Assembly (NCBI GenBank): GCA_026002855.1
Contig: BPGD01000001.1
Span: 1,515,972-1,579,971, forward strand
Direction: 5' to 3'
Origin: Bryobacteraceae bacterium
GTDB lineage: Bacteria; Acidobacteriota; Terriglobia; Bryobacterales; Bryobacteraceae
Length of the DNA: 64,000 nt
Shown here: positions 8,341 through 16,367 of the stretch, in pieces
Layout of the letters: each line of letters starts with the position of its first letter
Position numbering within the stretch: position 1 is the stretch's first letter
The notes under the pieces: generated by a model
The model's database searches: none
Told to the model about the DNA's origin: nothing
Seen by the model: the letters and a program-made list of their open reading frames with translations, nothing else
Made by a program: the position numbers and the translations under genes

Positions 8341-9255
8341 TCATTCGCGTTCCGGTAGCGGCAAGCAAGAAGCGTCGCCTGACGACTGTTTCCGCACTTG
8401 CAGGCGCCGGTGCGGAACCTTTCCAGCCGTGGAAAGCTCCTGAATTCGATGCGTCCACCCCAGCTCATCCTGCTGTTTCAGCGCCGCCAGTTCGGCTTGC
8501 AGCGGCTGTCTGCCTTCGGCCCGGGCGGCGCGGACGAGCTGTTCGGAGGAGCTGACGTGTTGATACTGCAACCGGACGACAAAGAGGTCCGCGTCCGGCT
8601 CGCCCACGGTCAGCGACACGGTCACCAGTTCGCGCGTGTCCGTGAGTCGGCCAGCGGCGTCCTGGAACTCGGTCAGACTTCGGAGCTCCACGCAGCCGAG
8701 TTCAGGGCTGACCCATGTCGTGATTCGCCGCGGCCCCGCCTGCCGCGTCTCGGCCACGACGCGGTGGCCGAGAGGCCGTTTCTACGGGTCGATGCAGGCG
8801 TGCAGACGGCGGCCGGTGAAGTCTTCCGGACAGTTGCGGCGCGCCGTCAGCCGCGGCAGGTCCTCGGAGAATGCAAAAGGCCTACGGGCGGCAGTTCCAG
8901 CGAAAGCCGCTCGCCGATACCGACGCGGTCGCCCTTGGATAGGGCAATTTCCCGTATCTGGCTGCTGATCCCGTTTCCAGCGTGAAAGTCCACGCCGGTC
9001 ACGGCAAATATGGAAGATCACATCGAATGGCAAAGGTCCGGCGCAAGCCGATCATTGCTGCCTCTCCGGGGAGAGAGCGCCGTTCTTCCTAGTACTGCTC
9101 CGTGACCGGGCGCGCATCGAGCCGGATCGGCAACAGCGCGGCGCGCTGTGCTTCCTGCCGCGGCAGACCATGACAGAGCAGGCCGCTTGCGGCGATCCAG
9201 AAAACGGCAAACACGGCCCCGTTCCTGTCGTCCTTGTTCCCTCTTTCTGCGGCAA
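8341..9255 (-). pseudogene. Decayed exported-protein gene
   Basis: Several adjoining pieces of coding sequence read in the same direction but in different frames. Near 9255-9089 there is a signal-like segment (FAVFWIAASGLLCHGLP) that ends at a stop. The frame from 9033 runs to an in-frame TAG at 8782-8784, then continues in the same frame to 8341 with a more protein-like sequence: GHRVVAETRQAGPRRITTWVSPELGCVELRS..., then VTVSLTVGEPDADLFVV. The 'tWvsPeLGCveLr ... GEPda.LF.v' pattern resembles the C-terminal part of a family of exported hypothetical proteins in Acidobacteria (recalled resemblance, not searched). Because the reading frame breaks at least twice, I regard it as a pseudogene. The exact upstream limit is uncertain. 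Confidence 0.45.
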
Positions 9256-9593
9256 TCAGAGAAGAGCGAAATGACGACCCTTCCATAAAAAGGCGGCATT
9301 CTTCAAGCCGGCCCGCCGGGTCGTTTCCGAATGCATTGAATATCCTGCCCGACGCAGGGAGGGCTGCTCTGCCGCACGGCCCTGACGTCAAGACCGCGCG
9401 ATGCTGCCTGGTTGCCCGCGCTTCGCAGCGAAGGCGCAGGGTTCGCACAACCGCCGGACGAAATGCTTCAGGTTGGATGCCCTGAGGCCGCCGCTTTGCA
9501 CCCTGTTTTTCGTCCGACGCGAGGTTTACAGGATGTCCGCCCTCTTTCGGGCGCAAAGGGACGGGAGGGCGGTGCCGGGTGAATTGCCGAGGC
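9256..9593. other. Gene-free stretch
   Basis: Base composition is less biased than in the flanking genes and open frames on both strands are short or have implausible residue composition. No RNA gene, terminator with a T-run or repeated element was recognised. It may be residual sequence from the decayed gene next to it. Confidence 0.35.
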
Positions 9594-10481
9594 CTATTCA
9601 CCCATCGTCGAAAGAAAAGCGAGGAATGCTCCGGCGCACCGGTCGAGATTTTCCACCGATCCGCCGCCGCGCAACGGGCTGCACATTTCGTAGGCGACCG
9701 GGCCGCGGTATCCGCCTTCATACAGCGCCGTAAGAAAAGCGCGGTAGTTGATGATTCCCTCCCCCATGGGCACGGCCAGGGTGGCGGGCGGCAGCGGCTC
9801 GAAGTTCACCTGCGCGGGCCGGTAACGGAAGCGCGGCCGCATCTGGTAATCCGCCGCCGTCGTATGCACCGTGTACGGGGCCATGATGCGCGCGGCGGCT
9901 TCGAGATTGTCGCCCTGCAAGGCAGGCGTCCAGGCGTCAAAACAGGCCCTGCAATGCGGATGATTCACGGCGTCGAGCAGATCGCGCAGGGAGAGGTAGT
10001 GGGAGGCGCAGTCGTGGTGGTTCTGCACGCCGAGAATCACGTCGTATTTCGCCGCCCGGTCGGCGGCCTCGCGGAGAATGTCCACGAGCCGATGCTGGGG
10101 AAAATCGGGATGCTCATAGGCGGTGAAGATGCGCACGACGGGCGCGCCCAGGTCGGCGGCGCGGCGGCACAGCGCTTCGACATGGCTCAACTGGATCTCC
10201 TCGAGCGGAATATCCGGCCGTTCCGCGCCGGCGGAGAAATTGTTATAGCCGGCGAGCACGGCGCAATGCAGGCCGAGCGATTCCATGCGCTCGCGCAGCC
10301 GGAGGCATTCTTCGCGGCCATAGTCCAGCACGGACAGGTGCGGCCGCTTTGCCATCAGCATCACGCCACGGAAGCCGAGCTCGGCGGCCTTGAGGAGAAA
10401 TTCATCCAGCGTGAGCCTCGCCTGGCCGGGCCAGACGCCGGCATAGGAAACGGAGTGGAGAACGGGCTCGAAGAGGGACAT
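9594..10481 (-). CDS. Sugar phosphate isomerase/epimerase-like TIM-barrel protein
   Basis: A 295-residue protein of the xylose-isomerase-like (AP endonuclease 2) TIM-barrel superfamily. Visible metal-site strands include 'VVRIFTAYE', 'ILGVQNHHDCA' (a Gln-Asn-His-His motif), 'CRACFDAWTPA' and 'GPVAYEMCSPL', which supply the Glu/His/Asp ligands used by sugar isomerases and related enzymes. It has no signal peptide. Such genes are very common beside Gfo/Idh/MocA oxidoreductases, as here (12085, 13585), and may act on a sugar or inositol derivative; the substrate is not known. It is divergent from the YihY gene with only 29 bases between starts; GAGGA before the ATG is a ribosome-binding site. 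Confidence 0.85.
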   Translation of the reverse strand: MSLFEPVLHSVSYAGVWPGQARLTLDEFLLKAAELGFRGVMLMAKRPHLSVLDYGREECLRLRERMESLGLHCAVLAGYNNFSAGAERPDIPLEEIQLSHVEALCRRAADLGAPVVRIFTAYEHPDFPQHRLVDILREAADRAAKYDVILGVQNHHDCASHYLSLRDLLDAVNHPHCRACFDAWTPALQGDNLEAAARIMAPYTVHTTAADYQMRPRFRYRPAQVNFEPLPPATLAVPMGEGIINYRAFLTALYEGGYRGPVAYEMCSPLRGGGSVENLDRCAGAFLAFLSTMGE

Positions 10482-10496
10482 GGGTGTTCCTCGATG

Positions 10497-10506
10497 GATA
10501 GTATCG
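10497..10506. promoter_or_regulatory. Shared divergent promoter element (GATAGTATC)
   Basis: The 29 bases between two divergent genes (starts 10481 minus and 10511 plus) contain the palindrome GATA-g-TATC. It offers TAGTAT (10499-10504) as a -10 box for the plus gene, 6 bases before its GTG, and TACTAT on the other strand for the minus gene. The two promoters would overlap, so expression is likely mutually linked. Confidence 0.4.
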
Positions 10507-10510
10507 AATC

Positions 10511-11419
10511 GTGGCCGAATTTTTCCGGCGCTTCCTGGCCGACGTACGCCGCGCCGCCGGCGAGCTGAAGGAGGACGCGCGGCAGATCGGGCGCTATGTG
10601 CTCTCGACGGAATCGCACGTCTACGCCTTTGCGGTGGCGGCCAATGTGCTGCTCTCGTTCTGGCCGTTCATGCTGGTGCTGATCGCCGTCTTCCGCAACG
10701 TGTTCGGATGGCCGGCGGCGGTGACGGCGCTGTATGCCACCATCCAGGACTTCTTCGCCGGGGAGACGGGCCGTTTTCTGGCTTACAACCTCGAAGTGGT
10801 GACGCAGTGGCGGAGGCAGGTGGAGTGGCTGTCGCTGCTGTTGCTGCTGTTTACGGCCAACGGCGTCTTCCTGCCCCTGGAGGTGGCGCTCAACCGCGCC
10901 TGGGGCGTGAAAGAAAACCGCAGCCTGCTGAAGAACCAGGCGGTGAGCATGGGGCTGATCTTTGTTTGCGGCACGCTGGCGCTGCTATCGGCGGCCCTGA
11001 CCGGGGCGGGCGTGCAGGTCTGGGAAGCGTTGGTCGGGCATGCCGGAACGAGCGCGCCTTTTGTGATCAAGATGATCGCCAAGGCGGCCTCGCTGCCGGT
11101 GACGATCCTGGTGCTGTTCCTGATCTACGCCTATCTGCCCAACACGGCGGTGCCGAAGATGGCCATTCTGCCGCGCGTGGTCGTCGTCGGGCTGGTGCTC
11201 GAACTGTTGAAATGGATCAACCTGGCCATCTGGCCCTGGCTATTCCGGAAGTTTGATCGCGAGTTCGGGGTGTTCAAACATTCAGTGACGATCCTGACGT
11301 GGAGCTTTTTTGCGGCGATGGTCGTGCTGGCGGGCGCGGAATGGATCGCCTGGCGCGTGCGGCCGGAGCTGGAGCCGAACAGGCTTGATCCCGGCGGGGA
11401 TTCGTGCTTGAATGAGTAA
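10511..11419 (+). CDS. YihY/BrkB-family inner-membrane protein
   Basis: A 302-residue protein beginning at GTG. It has about six membrane segments (roughly residues 38-58, 90-125, 138-160, 185-208, 220-240, 258-280) and the characteristic 'VYAFAVAANVLLSFWPFMLVLIAVFR' and 'VFLPLEVALNRAWGVKENRSLLKNQAVSM' patterns of the YihY (once called ribonuclease BN) family. 'IYAYLPNTAVP' near 205 is another family hallmark. The biochemical role of this family is not established; an earlier RNase assignment has been withdrawn for E. coli YihY. No ribosome-binding site is present between the promoter box and the GTG. Confidence 0.85.
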   Translation: MAEFFRRFLADVRRAAGELKEDARQIGRYVLSTESHVYAFAVAANVLLSFWPFMLVLIAVFRNVFGWPAAVTALYATIQDFFAGETGRFLAYNLEVVTQWRRQVEWLSLLLLLFTANGVFLPLEVALNRAWGVKENRSLLKNQAVSMGLIFVCGTLALLSAALTGAGVQVWEALVGHAGTSAPFVIKMIAKAASLPVTILVLFLIYAYLPNTAVPKMAILPRVVVVGLVLELLKWINLAIWPWLFRKFDREFGVFKHSVTILTWSFFAAMVVLAGAEWIAWRVRPELEPNRLDPGGDSCLNE

Positions 11420-11422
11420 ACC

Positions 11423-11938
11423 ATGCCGTATTGTGCCAACTGTGGTTCGCCTGTCGAGGGGGCGTTCTGCCCAAACTGCGGCCGCCCCGTGGGTCAGGCT
11501 ACTGGAGGAGCTTATCCGCCGCCGGCAGGCGGCGCGCCGCAAGGACAATACTACCAGCAGGGCGGTTACCCGCCGCCGGCAGCTGCCGGCCTGACGGAGA
11601 ATGTGGCCGGCGCGCTTTGCTATCTGGCGGGGCTGATCACCGGAATCATTTTCCTGGTGGTGGCACCCTATAACACGAACCGGACGGTCCGTTTCCACGC
11701 CTTCCAGTCGATCTTCTTCAGCATCGCGTGGATCGCCATCTGGATCGTGGAGATGATCGTCAGCGCCGTGCTGACGGGGATCCCGGTGCTCGGCTGGATG
11801 CTGAGCATGCTGCTGTGGGCCGCCATCGCACTGGGCGGGTTCATTCTCTGGCTGCTGCTGATGTGGAAGGCCTACCAGGGCGACCGGCTGATGCTGCCGG
11901 TCATCGGCCCCCTGGCCGAAAAGCAGGCCGCAGGCTGA
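11423..11938 (+). CDS. Zinc-ribbon and DUF4870-like membrane protein
   Basis: A 171-residue protein. The N terminus is a two-CxxC zinc ribbon (CANCG at 4-8 and CPNCG at 16-20). A Gly/Pro/Gln/Tyr-rich linker follows (about 25-55). The last 115 residues are a three- to four-helix membrane domain with NRTVRFHAFQSIFF, the signature of the DUF4870/TIC20-like family, and a final WKAYQGDRLMLPVIGPLAEK. The role is unknown; such proteins are widespread small membrane proteins. It begins 3 bases after the YihY stop and is likely in the same operon. Confidence 0.8.
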   Translation: MPYCANCGSPVEGAFCPNCGRPVGQATGGAYPPPAGGAPQGQYYQQGGYPPPAAAGLTENVAGALCYLAGLITGIIFLVVAPYNTNRTVRFHAFQSIFFSIAWIAIWIVEMIVSAVLTGIPVLGWMLSMLLWAAIALGGFILWLLLMWKAYQGDRLMLPVIGPLAEKQAAG

Positions 11939-12084
11939 ACCGCACCGACCCGCGTTTCGTCCCTCGCTTGACAGCGGCCAACGCCGGAGTGCGAAGTGCG
12001 TCCAATCTAGTAGAATGTTGGCGGGATCCTTGCCGCCAGTTCCAGGCAGGCAGCATTCCTTCATCCAGAGGACGAGACTGAATC

Positions 12085-13518
12085 ATGGCTGAACCCAAAG
12101 AGATGACCCGCCGCGACGCAATGAAAACCGCTGGCGCCGCTGCCGCAATGGCCGGCGTGGCGATGACGAAACTGGAAGGGGCGCCCGCCATCCTGAAGGC
12201 GCGCGCCGCCGTGGATCCCGTCAAGTATGGCATGGTGGGCACGGGCAGCCGCGGTACCTATCTACTGAAGCATCTGAAAGGCATTGACACCGGCACATGC
12301 GTCGCCATCTGCGACATCAACGAAGAGGCGATGGACAAGGCGCAGCAGACCATCGGCGGCAAGCCGCGCCGGTACAAGGACTACCGAGAGCTCCTGGCGG
12401 ACAAGGAAGTGGAGGCGGTCTTCGTCACCACGCCGCTGTTCCTGCACTTCCCGGTGACGCGGGACGCTCTCGAGGCGGGCAAGCATGTCTTCTGCGAGAA
12501 GAGCCTCGTGTTCAAGCCGGAAGAAGTCCACGCGCTGAAGGCGCTGGCGCTGTCGCGCCCGAAGCAGGTTCTTCAGGTGGGCCTCCAGCGCCGTTACAGC
12601 GCGATGTACCAGGCCGCGCGGCAGATGATTGAGAAAGGCCTGCTCGGCGAGGTCGGCTATGTGCAGGCCCAATGGCACCGCAACCCCGGCTGGCGGATGA
12701 AGAAGGGCGTGCCGAATGAGCGGCTGGCCAACTGGCGCCTGTTCCGCGAATATTCCGGCGGCCTGGTGGCCGAGCTGGCATCGCACCAGATCGACGTCGC
12801 CGACTGGATGCTCGGCATGACGCCAGAAGCCGTGATGGGCCTCGGGTCGCTGGATTATATGAAAGACGGCCGTGACGTCTACGATAATGTCCAGCTCATA
12901 TTCAAGTATCCGAAGGGCCGGCGGCTTGTGTGGACGAGCGTGCCGTGCTCGACGCACTGGCCCGGCGTCTGCGGCGCGCGCACCGAAATGGGCGAGATCA
13001 TCGAGGGAACGCAGGGAACCATCCACATCACCATCGGTGATGACAACAACCGCCCGATCGGCATGTGGTTCCGTGAGCCCAATCCGCCATCCAGGGCCCA
13101 GGAAGCCAAGAAGACCGGCAAGAAGGAGGAGTTCAAGGCCGGCGCGACGATGGTGGCCGCGGCCGGCTCCCGCCCGCTGCCCATCCTGCTCAGCAAGGAC
13201 CTCATGACCGGCAAAGAGAGCTTCCTGGAAAGGGAACTCAAATATGCCCGGTTGTGGCTCTACCAAAAAGGCATTCTTGTTCCGGAAGAAGAGAAGAACC
13301 CGGTGGACACCGAGCTGGAGAGCTTCTTCCATGACGTTCGCACCGGCGGGCACCCGAAGGCGGACCTGGAAGTGGGCTTGCAGGATTCGATCGCGGTGAT
13401 CCTGTCGAACCTCGCGCTCGACGAGGGCCGGATGGTCTACTTCAACGAGATCGAAAACATGGGCAAACCGGGCAGGCCCGGCGCGCCGGCGCGTCCGGCG
13501 CCCGCACGCCGGAGCTGA
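12085..13518 (+). CDS. Tat-exported Gfo/Idh/MocA family oxidoreductase
   Basis: A 477-residue protein. The N terminus MAEPKEMTRRDAMKTAG...AAAMAGVAM has a twin-arginine motif (TRRDAMK) and a hydrophobic stretch, fitting Tat export of a folded, cofactor-bound enzyme. The Rossmann motif GMVGTGSRG is near residue 50 and the catalytic lysine motif is CEKS (instead of the usual EKP) near 138. The C domain ends with ELESFFHDVRTGGHPKADLEVGLQDSIAVILSNLAL. Length is typical of the planctomycete/acidobacterial exported branch. It likely oxidises or rearranges a sugar derivative outside the cytoplasm; the substrate is unknown. A strong terminator follows. Confidence 0.9.
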   Translation: MAEPKEMTRRDAMKTAGAAAAMAGVAMTKLEGAPAILKARAAVDPVKYGMVGTGSRGTYLLKHLKGIDTGTCVAICDINEEAMDKAQQTIGGKPRRYKDYRELLADKEVEAVFVTTPLFLHFPVTRDALEAGKHVFCEKSLVFKPEEVHALKALALSRPKQVLQVGLQRRYSAMYQAARQMIEKGLLGEVGYVQAQWHRNPGWRMKKGVPNERLANWRLFREYSGGLVAELASHQIDVADWMLGMTPEAVMGLGSLDYMKDGRDVYDNVQLIFKYPKGRRLVWTSVPCSTHWPGVCGARTEMGEIIEGTQGTIHITIGDDNNRPIGMWFREPNPPSRAQEAKKTGKKEEFKAGATMVAAAGSRPLPILLSKDLMTGKESFLERELKYARLWLYQKGILVPEEEKNPVDTELESFFHDVRTGGHPKADLEVGLQDSIAVILSNLALDEGRMVYFNEIENMGKPGRPGAPARPAPARRS

Positions 13519-13537
13519 GCGGATTCTCTGTGCCGCA

Positions 13538-13585
13538 GAAGAGGGCCGCGCCCCCGCTGAGAGGGGCGGGCCCTCTTCCGTTTTT
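13538..13585 (+). terminator. Rho-independent terminator
   Basis: A long GC-rich stem built from GAAGAGGGCC (from 13538) and GGGCCCTCTTC (to 13578), with an inner CGCCCC/GGGGCG pairing, is followed by CG and five T (13581-13585). It terminates the plus-strand oxidoreductase gene and overlaps by one base the stop codon of the convergent gene. Confidence 0.85.
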
Positions 13586-14598
13586 CAGACCTCCGCGACC
13601 GGTTCCTTCCGACCTGAGGCGGCCGCTGCGCGCACGGCCTCGATGACGGCCATCGTGCGGAGGCTGTCTTCGAGAGGCACGGGTACGCTGCGCTGCCCGA
13701 GCACGGCGCGGGAGAATTCGTCCGCCTGAATCGTGTACTGGTCGCAGACTTCGACATCCTCGATGCGCCGCGAGGCCCCAAAGAGATCGCTGCCATCGTC
13801 GATCACCAGCCGGCACGGGCGGTCATTCGGGGCGTTGAAGGGGATCTCCACTTCGATGCGCGCCTTTTCGCCAAAAACGACCACACGCTGCGCCGGCGCA
13901 AGCTGGGTCGCGCAGGTGAAGGCGCAGGCGCCGAAAGGGTATTCGAGCGCGGCCGCGCAGTAGCGGTCCACGCCGAACTCCGGATCGATGTCGAGCCAGG
14001 CGGCCGCGCGCAGTGGCTCAGCGCCGAACAGGAAGCGGGAAAGGAAGATCGGATAGCAGCCGATGTCCATCAATCCGCCCCCTCCGTAAGCGGACACATT
14101 GCGGACATTGGACGGGTCGCGGTTGAAGTAGCTGAACCAGGCCTGCACCAGCCGCAGCGGGCCGATGGCGCCCGTGTCGACGAGTTCCTTCACGCGCAGC
14201 CATTGCGGGTGCGTGCGCACCATGAAAGCTTCACCGGCGCAGAGCCCCGTGCGGTCCCGTGCGGCAATGAGCGCACGGACTTCCCCCGTCGACAGGCCAA
14301 GCGGTTTCTCGCACAGCACGTGTTTGCCCGCCTCGAGCGTGCGAATCGACCACGGAACATGGAGATGATTCGGCAGCGGATTGTAAATGACGTCGATATC
14401 CGGATCGGCCAGCAGATCTTCGTAGGACCCGTAGGCGCGGGCGAGCCCGAGCGCGGCGGCCGCGGCCTGCGCCTTTGCCGCGTCCCGCGAGGCGATGGCC
14501 ACAGGCTCGCACCACTGGCAGCGGCGCATGGCGGGAATCACTTTCAGGACGGCGATGCGAGCTGCGCCCAGAATGCCCCAACGGAGTTTTCGTCCCAC
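13585..14598 (-). CDS. Gfo/Idh/MocA family oxidoreductase (cytoplasmic)
   Basis: A 337-residue protein with no signal peptide. The Rossmann segment WGILGAARIA is at residues 7-16, followed by VIYNPLPNHLHVPWSIRTLEAGKHVLCEKPL with the EKP lysine near 98. 'GGGLMDIGCYPIFLSRFLFG' near 180 is a typical substrate/cofactor-loop region of this superfamily, with the D-I-G-C-Y-P pattern found in trans-1,2-dihydrobenzene-1,2-diol dehydrogenase-like and glucose-fructose oxidoreductase-like members. It starts 7 bases after the stop of the second transporter half, so it is the third gene of that operon. Substrate unknown. Confidence 0.88.
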   Translation of the reverse strand: MGRKLRWGILGAARIAVLKVIPAMRRCQWCEPVAIASRDAAKAQAAAAALGLARAYGSYEDLLADPDIDVIYNPLPNHLHVPWSIRTLEAGKHVLCEKPLGLSTGEVRALIAARDRTGLCAGEAFMVRTHPQWLRVKELVDTGAIGPLRLVQAWFSYFNRDPSNVRNVSAYGGGGLMDIGCYPIFLSRFLFGAEPLRAAAWLDIDPEFGVDRYCAAALEYPFGACAFTCATQLAPAQRVVVFGEKARIEVEIPFNAPNDRPCRLVIDDGSDLFGASRRIEDVEVCDQYTIQADEFSRAVLGQRSVPVPLEDSLRTMAVIEAVRAAAASGRKEPVAEV

Positions 14599-14605
14599 GA
14601 GCCCC

Positions 14606-15145
14606 TCAGGCGGCAGTGCGAGAGTCGATCCAGCGGAAAAACAGCACCGCGAAAATCACCAGGCCGGCGAACCACACGTAAGCAGGGATGCCAGTGAGCG
14701 CGGGCAGCGTGGCCGGCCCGAGGTCGACCATCGAGCGCAGCCGGCCGCAGGCGGTGTCAAACTCGGCGTACACCGCCGCCCCAACCGTCATGCCCAGCAG
14801 GCCCCACCAGGCATCGGGCTTGCCTTCGCCGGCGGCGGCGACTGCGGTGCCGGGGCAGTAGCCGAGCAGCACCATCGCCGGGCCGAAGATCAGGCCGCCG
14901 GCGATGATCGACACCAGATGCGCGGGCTTGACGGCAAGCTGCACCCAGCCGGCCGCATGCATGGCGTAGACGCCCACGCCGCCAACGAGGATCGCCGTCA
15001 TCATGATCTTCATCACGGTGAAATCGCGCAGAAGAAACTGCCCAAGGATGACGCGGCGGTCCGACACGCGGCCTTTCTGCAGGAAGAAGCCGAACAGGAA
15101 CCCGGTGAAAAGCCCCAGCAGAAGGCGCGGCAGCGGTTCCCACAT
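14606..15145 (-). CDS. YeeE/YedE-family sulfur-compound transporter, second half
   Basis: A 179-residue protein; the start at 15145 gives MWEPLPRLLLGLFTGFLFGFFLQKGRVSD and has a ribosome-binding site (GGAGGT). Four hydrophobic segments are visible, and the conserved GYCPGTAVAAAGEG loop holds the cysteine that binds thiosulfate in TsuA (YeeE). It starts 2 bases after the stop of its partner at 15148, so the two are translationally linked and probably form one transporter from two polypeptides, as in DUF6691/YedE pairs. Imported sulfur compound not determined. Confidence 0.85.
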   Translation of the reverse strand: MWEPLPRLLLGLFTGFLFGFFLQKGRVSDRRVILGQFLLRDFTVMKIMMTAILVGGVGVYAMHAAGWVQLAVKPAHLVSIIAGGLIFGPAMVLLGYCPGTAVAAAGEGKPDAWWGLLGMTVGAAVYAEFDTACGRLRSMVDLGPATLPALTGIPAYVWFAGLVIFAVLFFRWIDSRTAA

Positions 15146-15147
15146 CG

Positions 15148-15633
15148 TCAGCGGACCTCCTTCCGGAACAGCAGGGCGGCGGCGACGCCCGACACGAAGA
15201 TCGTGAGGAAGAACACCCACCCGGACAGCGCAAGCTGGAGCGAGCCCGAGATGCCGTTGCCGCTCGTGCAGCCGTTGGCCAGCCGCGCGCCGATCATCAG
15301 GAAGAAACCGCCCAGGACAGCCTCCGCAATGCGTGTGATGGATGGCCGCTCCTGGCCGCGCACGCCGCCCAGCCGCGACGCGGCCAGCGCTCCGAGGGCG
15401 ATGCCAACAACCAGGAAGAACTCCCAGTCGAAGACCGGCCTGAGCTTCGCCAGATAGGGCGTCGCCTCCACATGAGCCGGAGCCAGAAGGCCTTCCAGCC
15501 AGGCCACCAGCCGCACGAAGGCGGAAGAGACGCCCAGCGGGCGGCCGACGGTGAGAAAGGCGAACCAGCTCAGGATGCCGATGGCGGCTCCCGCAGCATA
15601 GGGTGTCCAATGCGGGCGTTGGAGTGGATTCAC
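15148..15633 (-). CDS. YeeE/YedE-family sulfur-compound transporter, first half
   Basis: A 161-residue protein starting at GTG (15633): VNPLQRPHWTPYAAGAAIGILSWFAFLTVGRPLGVSSAF. It has four hydrophobic segments and the ANGCTSGNGISGSLQLALSG loop near residues 115-135, the counterpart of the cysteine loop in its partner. Full-length YeeE/YedE proteins carry both loops in one chain; here they are separate genes. No rhodanese, TusA or sulfurtransferase gene is adjacent, which usually helps assign the substrate. The start could be further upstream but no better codon is visible. Confidence 0.82.
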   Translation of the reverse strand: MNPLQRPHWTPYAAGAAIGILSWFAFLTVGRPLGVSSAFVRLVAWLEGLLAPAHVEATPYLAKLRPVFDWEFFLVVGIALGALAASRLGGVRGQERPSITRIAEAVLGGFFLMIGARLANGCTSGNGISGSLQLALSGWVFFLTIFVSGVAAALLFRKEVR

Positions 15634-15763
15634 ATGGACGATTCTACTGGAACTTCGGGGGGAACAGAGAGGTCCCGGAACAGAAGCCGACCGTACCGAG
15701 GCGCGCGAAAGGCCCGCACAGACGAAGCCCTTCGGGCCGCCAAACCGGGACCGGCCAACACAG

Positions 15764-15790
15764 AAAAGGCGGCCTCGCCGGGAGGCCGCC
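15764..15790 (-). terminator. Terminator of rpsT
   Basis: On the minus strand GGCGGCCTC and GAGGCCGCC pair around a short loop and are followed by TTTTCT. It lies 26 bases after the rpsT stop. Confidence 0.8.
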
Positions 15791-15815
15791 TGAACGGGAT
15801 ACGGAATTGCGATAG

Positions 15816-16097
15816 TCAGGCCTGGGGCGTGGCGCCCTCGAGGGCCTTCAGCCGCTTGTGGAGGCGGCTCTTGTAGCGGGAGGCGGTGTTGTCCTTGATG
15901 ATGCCCCACTTGGCAGCGCGGTCGATCAGCGAGAAGGCTTTCGGCATCAACTGCGTGGCCAGCGCCACGTCCTTCTTTTCGAGCGCACGGCGCAGGTTCC
16001 GGATGGCGTGCCGCATCCGCGACTTGCGGATCTTGTTGATCGCCGTGCGCCGCTTGGTGATGCGCACGCGCTTGAGCGAAGAATAATGATTAGCCAT
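15816..16097 (-). CDS. rpsT: 30S ribosomal protein S20
   Basis: A 93-residue, lysine/arginine-rich, all-helical protein, the usual length for bS20. It starts [33 protein letters not shown] and contains the middle motif [35 protein letters not shown], which matches the conserved 'id.aa.kGvihkN.AaR.ksrl' pattern. It binds 16S rRNA in the body of the small subunit. The start is chosen at MANHY because this is the conserved N terminus; a longer frame begins upstream but lies over the promoter. Confidence 0.97.
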   Translation of the reverse strand: MANHYSSLKRVRITKRRTAINKIRKSRMRHAIRNLRRALEKKDVALATQLMPKAFSLIDRAAKWGIIKDNTASRYKSRLHKRLKALEGATPQA

Positions 16098-16142
16098 GAG
16101 TCTTTCGAGACAGCCTTCTTCCGGCGAACTGAAACTTCTCTC

Positions 16143-16172
16143 ATGATAGCCGAAACCGGGGCGGCGGGTCAA
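16143..16172 (-). promoter_or_regulatory. Sigma-70-type promoter of rpsT
   Basis: On the minus strand TTGACC (16167-16172), an 18-base spacer, and TATCAT (16143-16148) form a near-consensus promoter. It gives a leader of about 40 bases before the S20 start codon. Confidence 0.7.
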
Positions 16173-16280
16173 AACCCGTGTTAGCACGGGAGGCCGGCCG
16201 CCCTGTGCCGGTCGATCCCAGCCCCCGGACGCTCGATTGTCAGGACCGCTGGGGCGGCAAGATATAAAGATTTCTGTGCC

Positions 16281-16298
16281 ATCACATGCGGATGTGAT
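16281..16298. promoter_or_regulatory. Operator-like inverted repeat ATCACAT-N4-ATGTGAT
   Basis: Two perfect 7-base arms separated by GCGG lie about 70 bases before the start at 16368, next to a possible -10 box (GATATG) that overlaps the right arm. The symmetry is that of a dimeric helix-turn-helix regulator site. The regulator is not identified. Confidence 0.5.
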
Positions 16299-16367
16299 AT
16301 GTTCGGGTTGTCAACATGCGCCGGACCAGGCGCTTGTCACGACAGATCTTGCCCGAGGGAGGATCGA

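Noticed and set aside
11968-11973. TTGACA as a -35 element for the gene at 12085
   Set aside because: The nearest plausible -10 box (TAGAAT at 12011-12016) is 37 bases away, too far for one promoter; another -35 would be needed.
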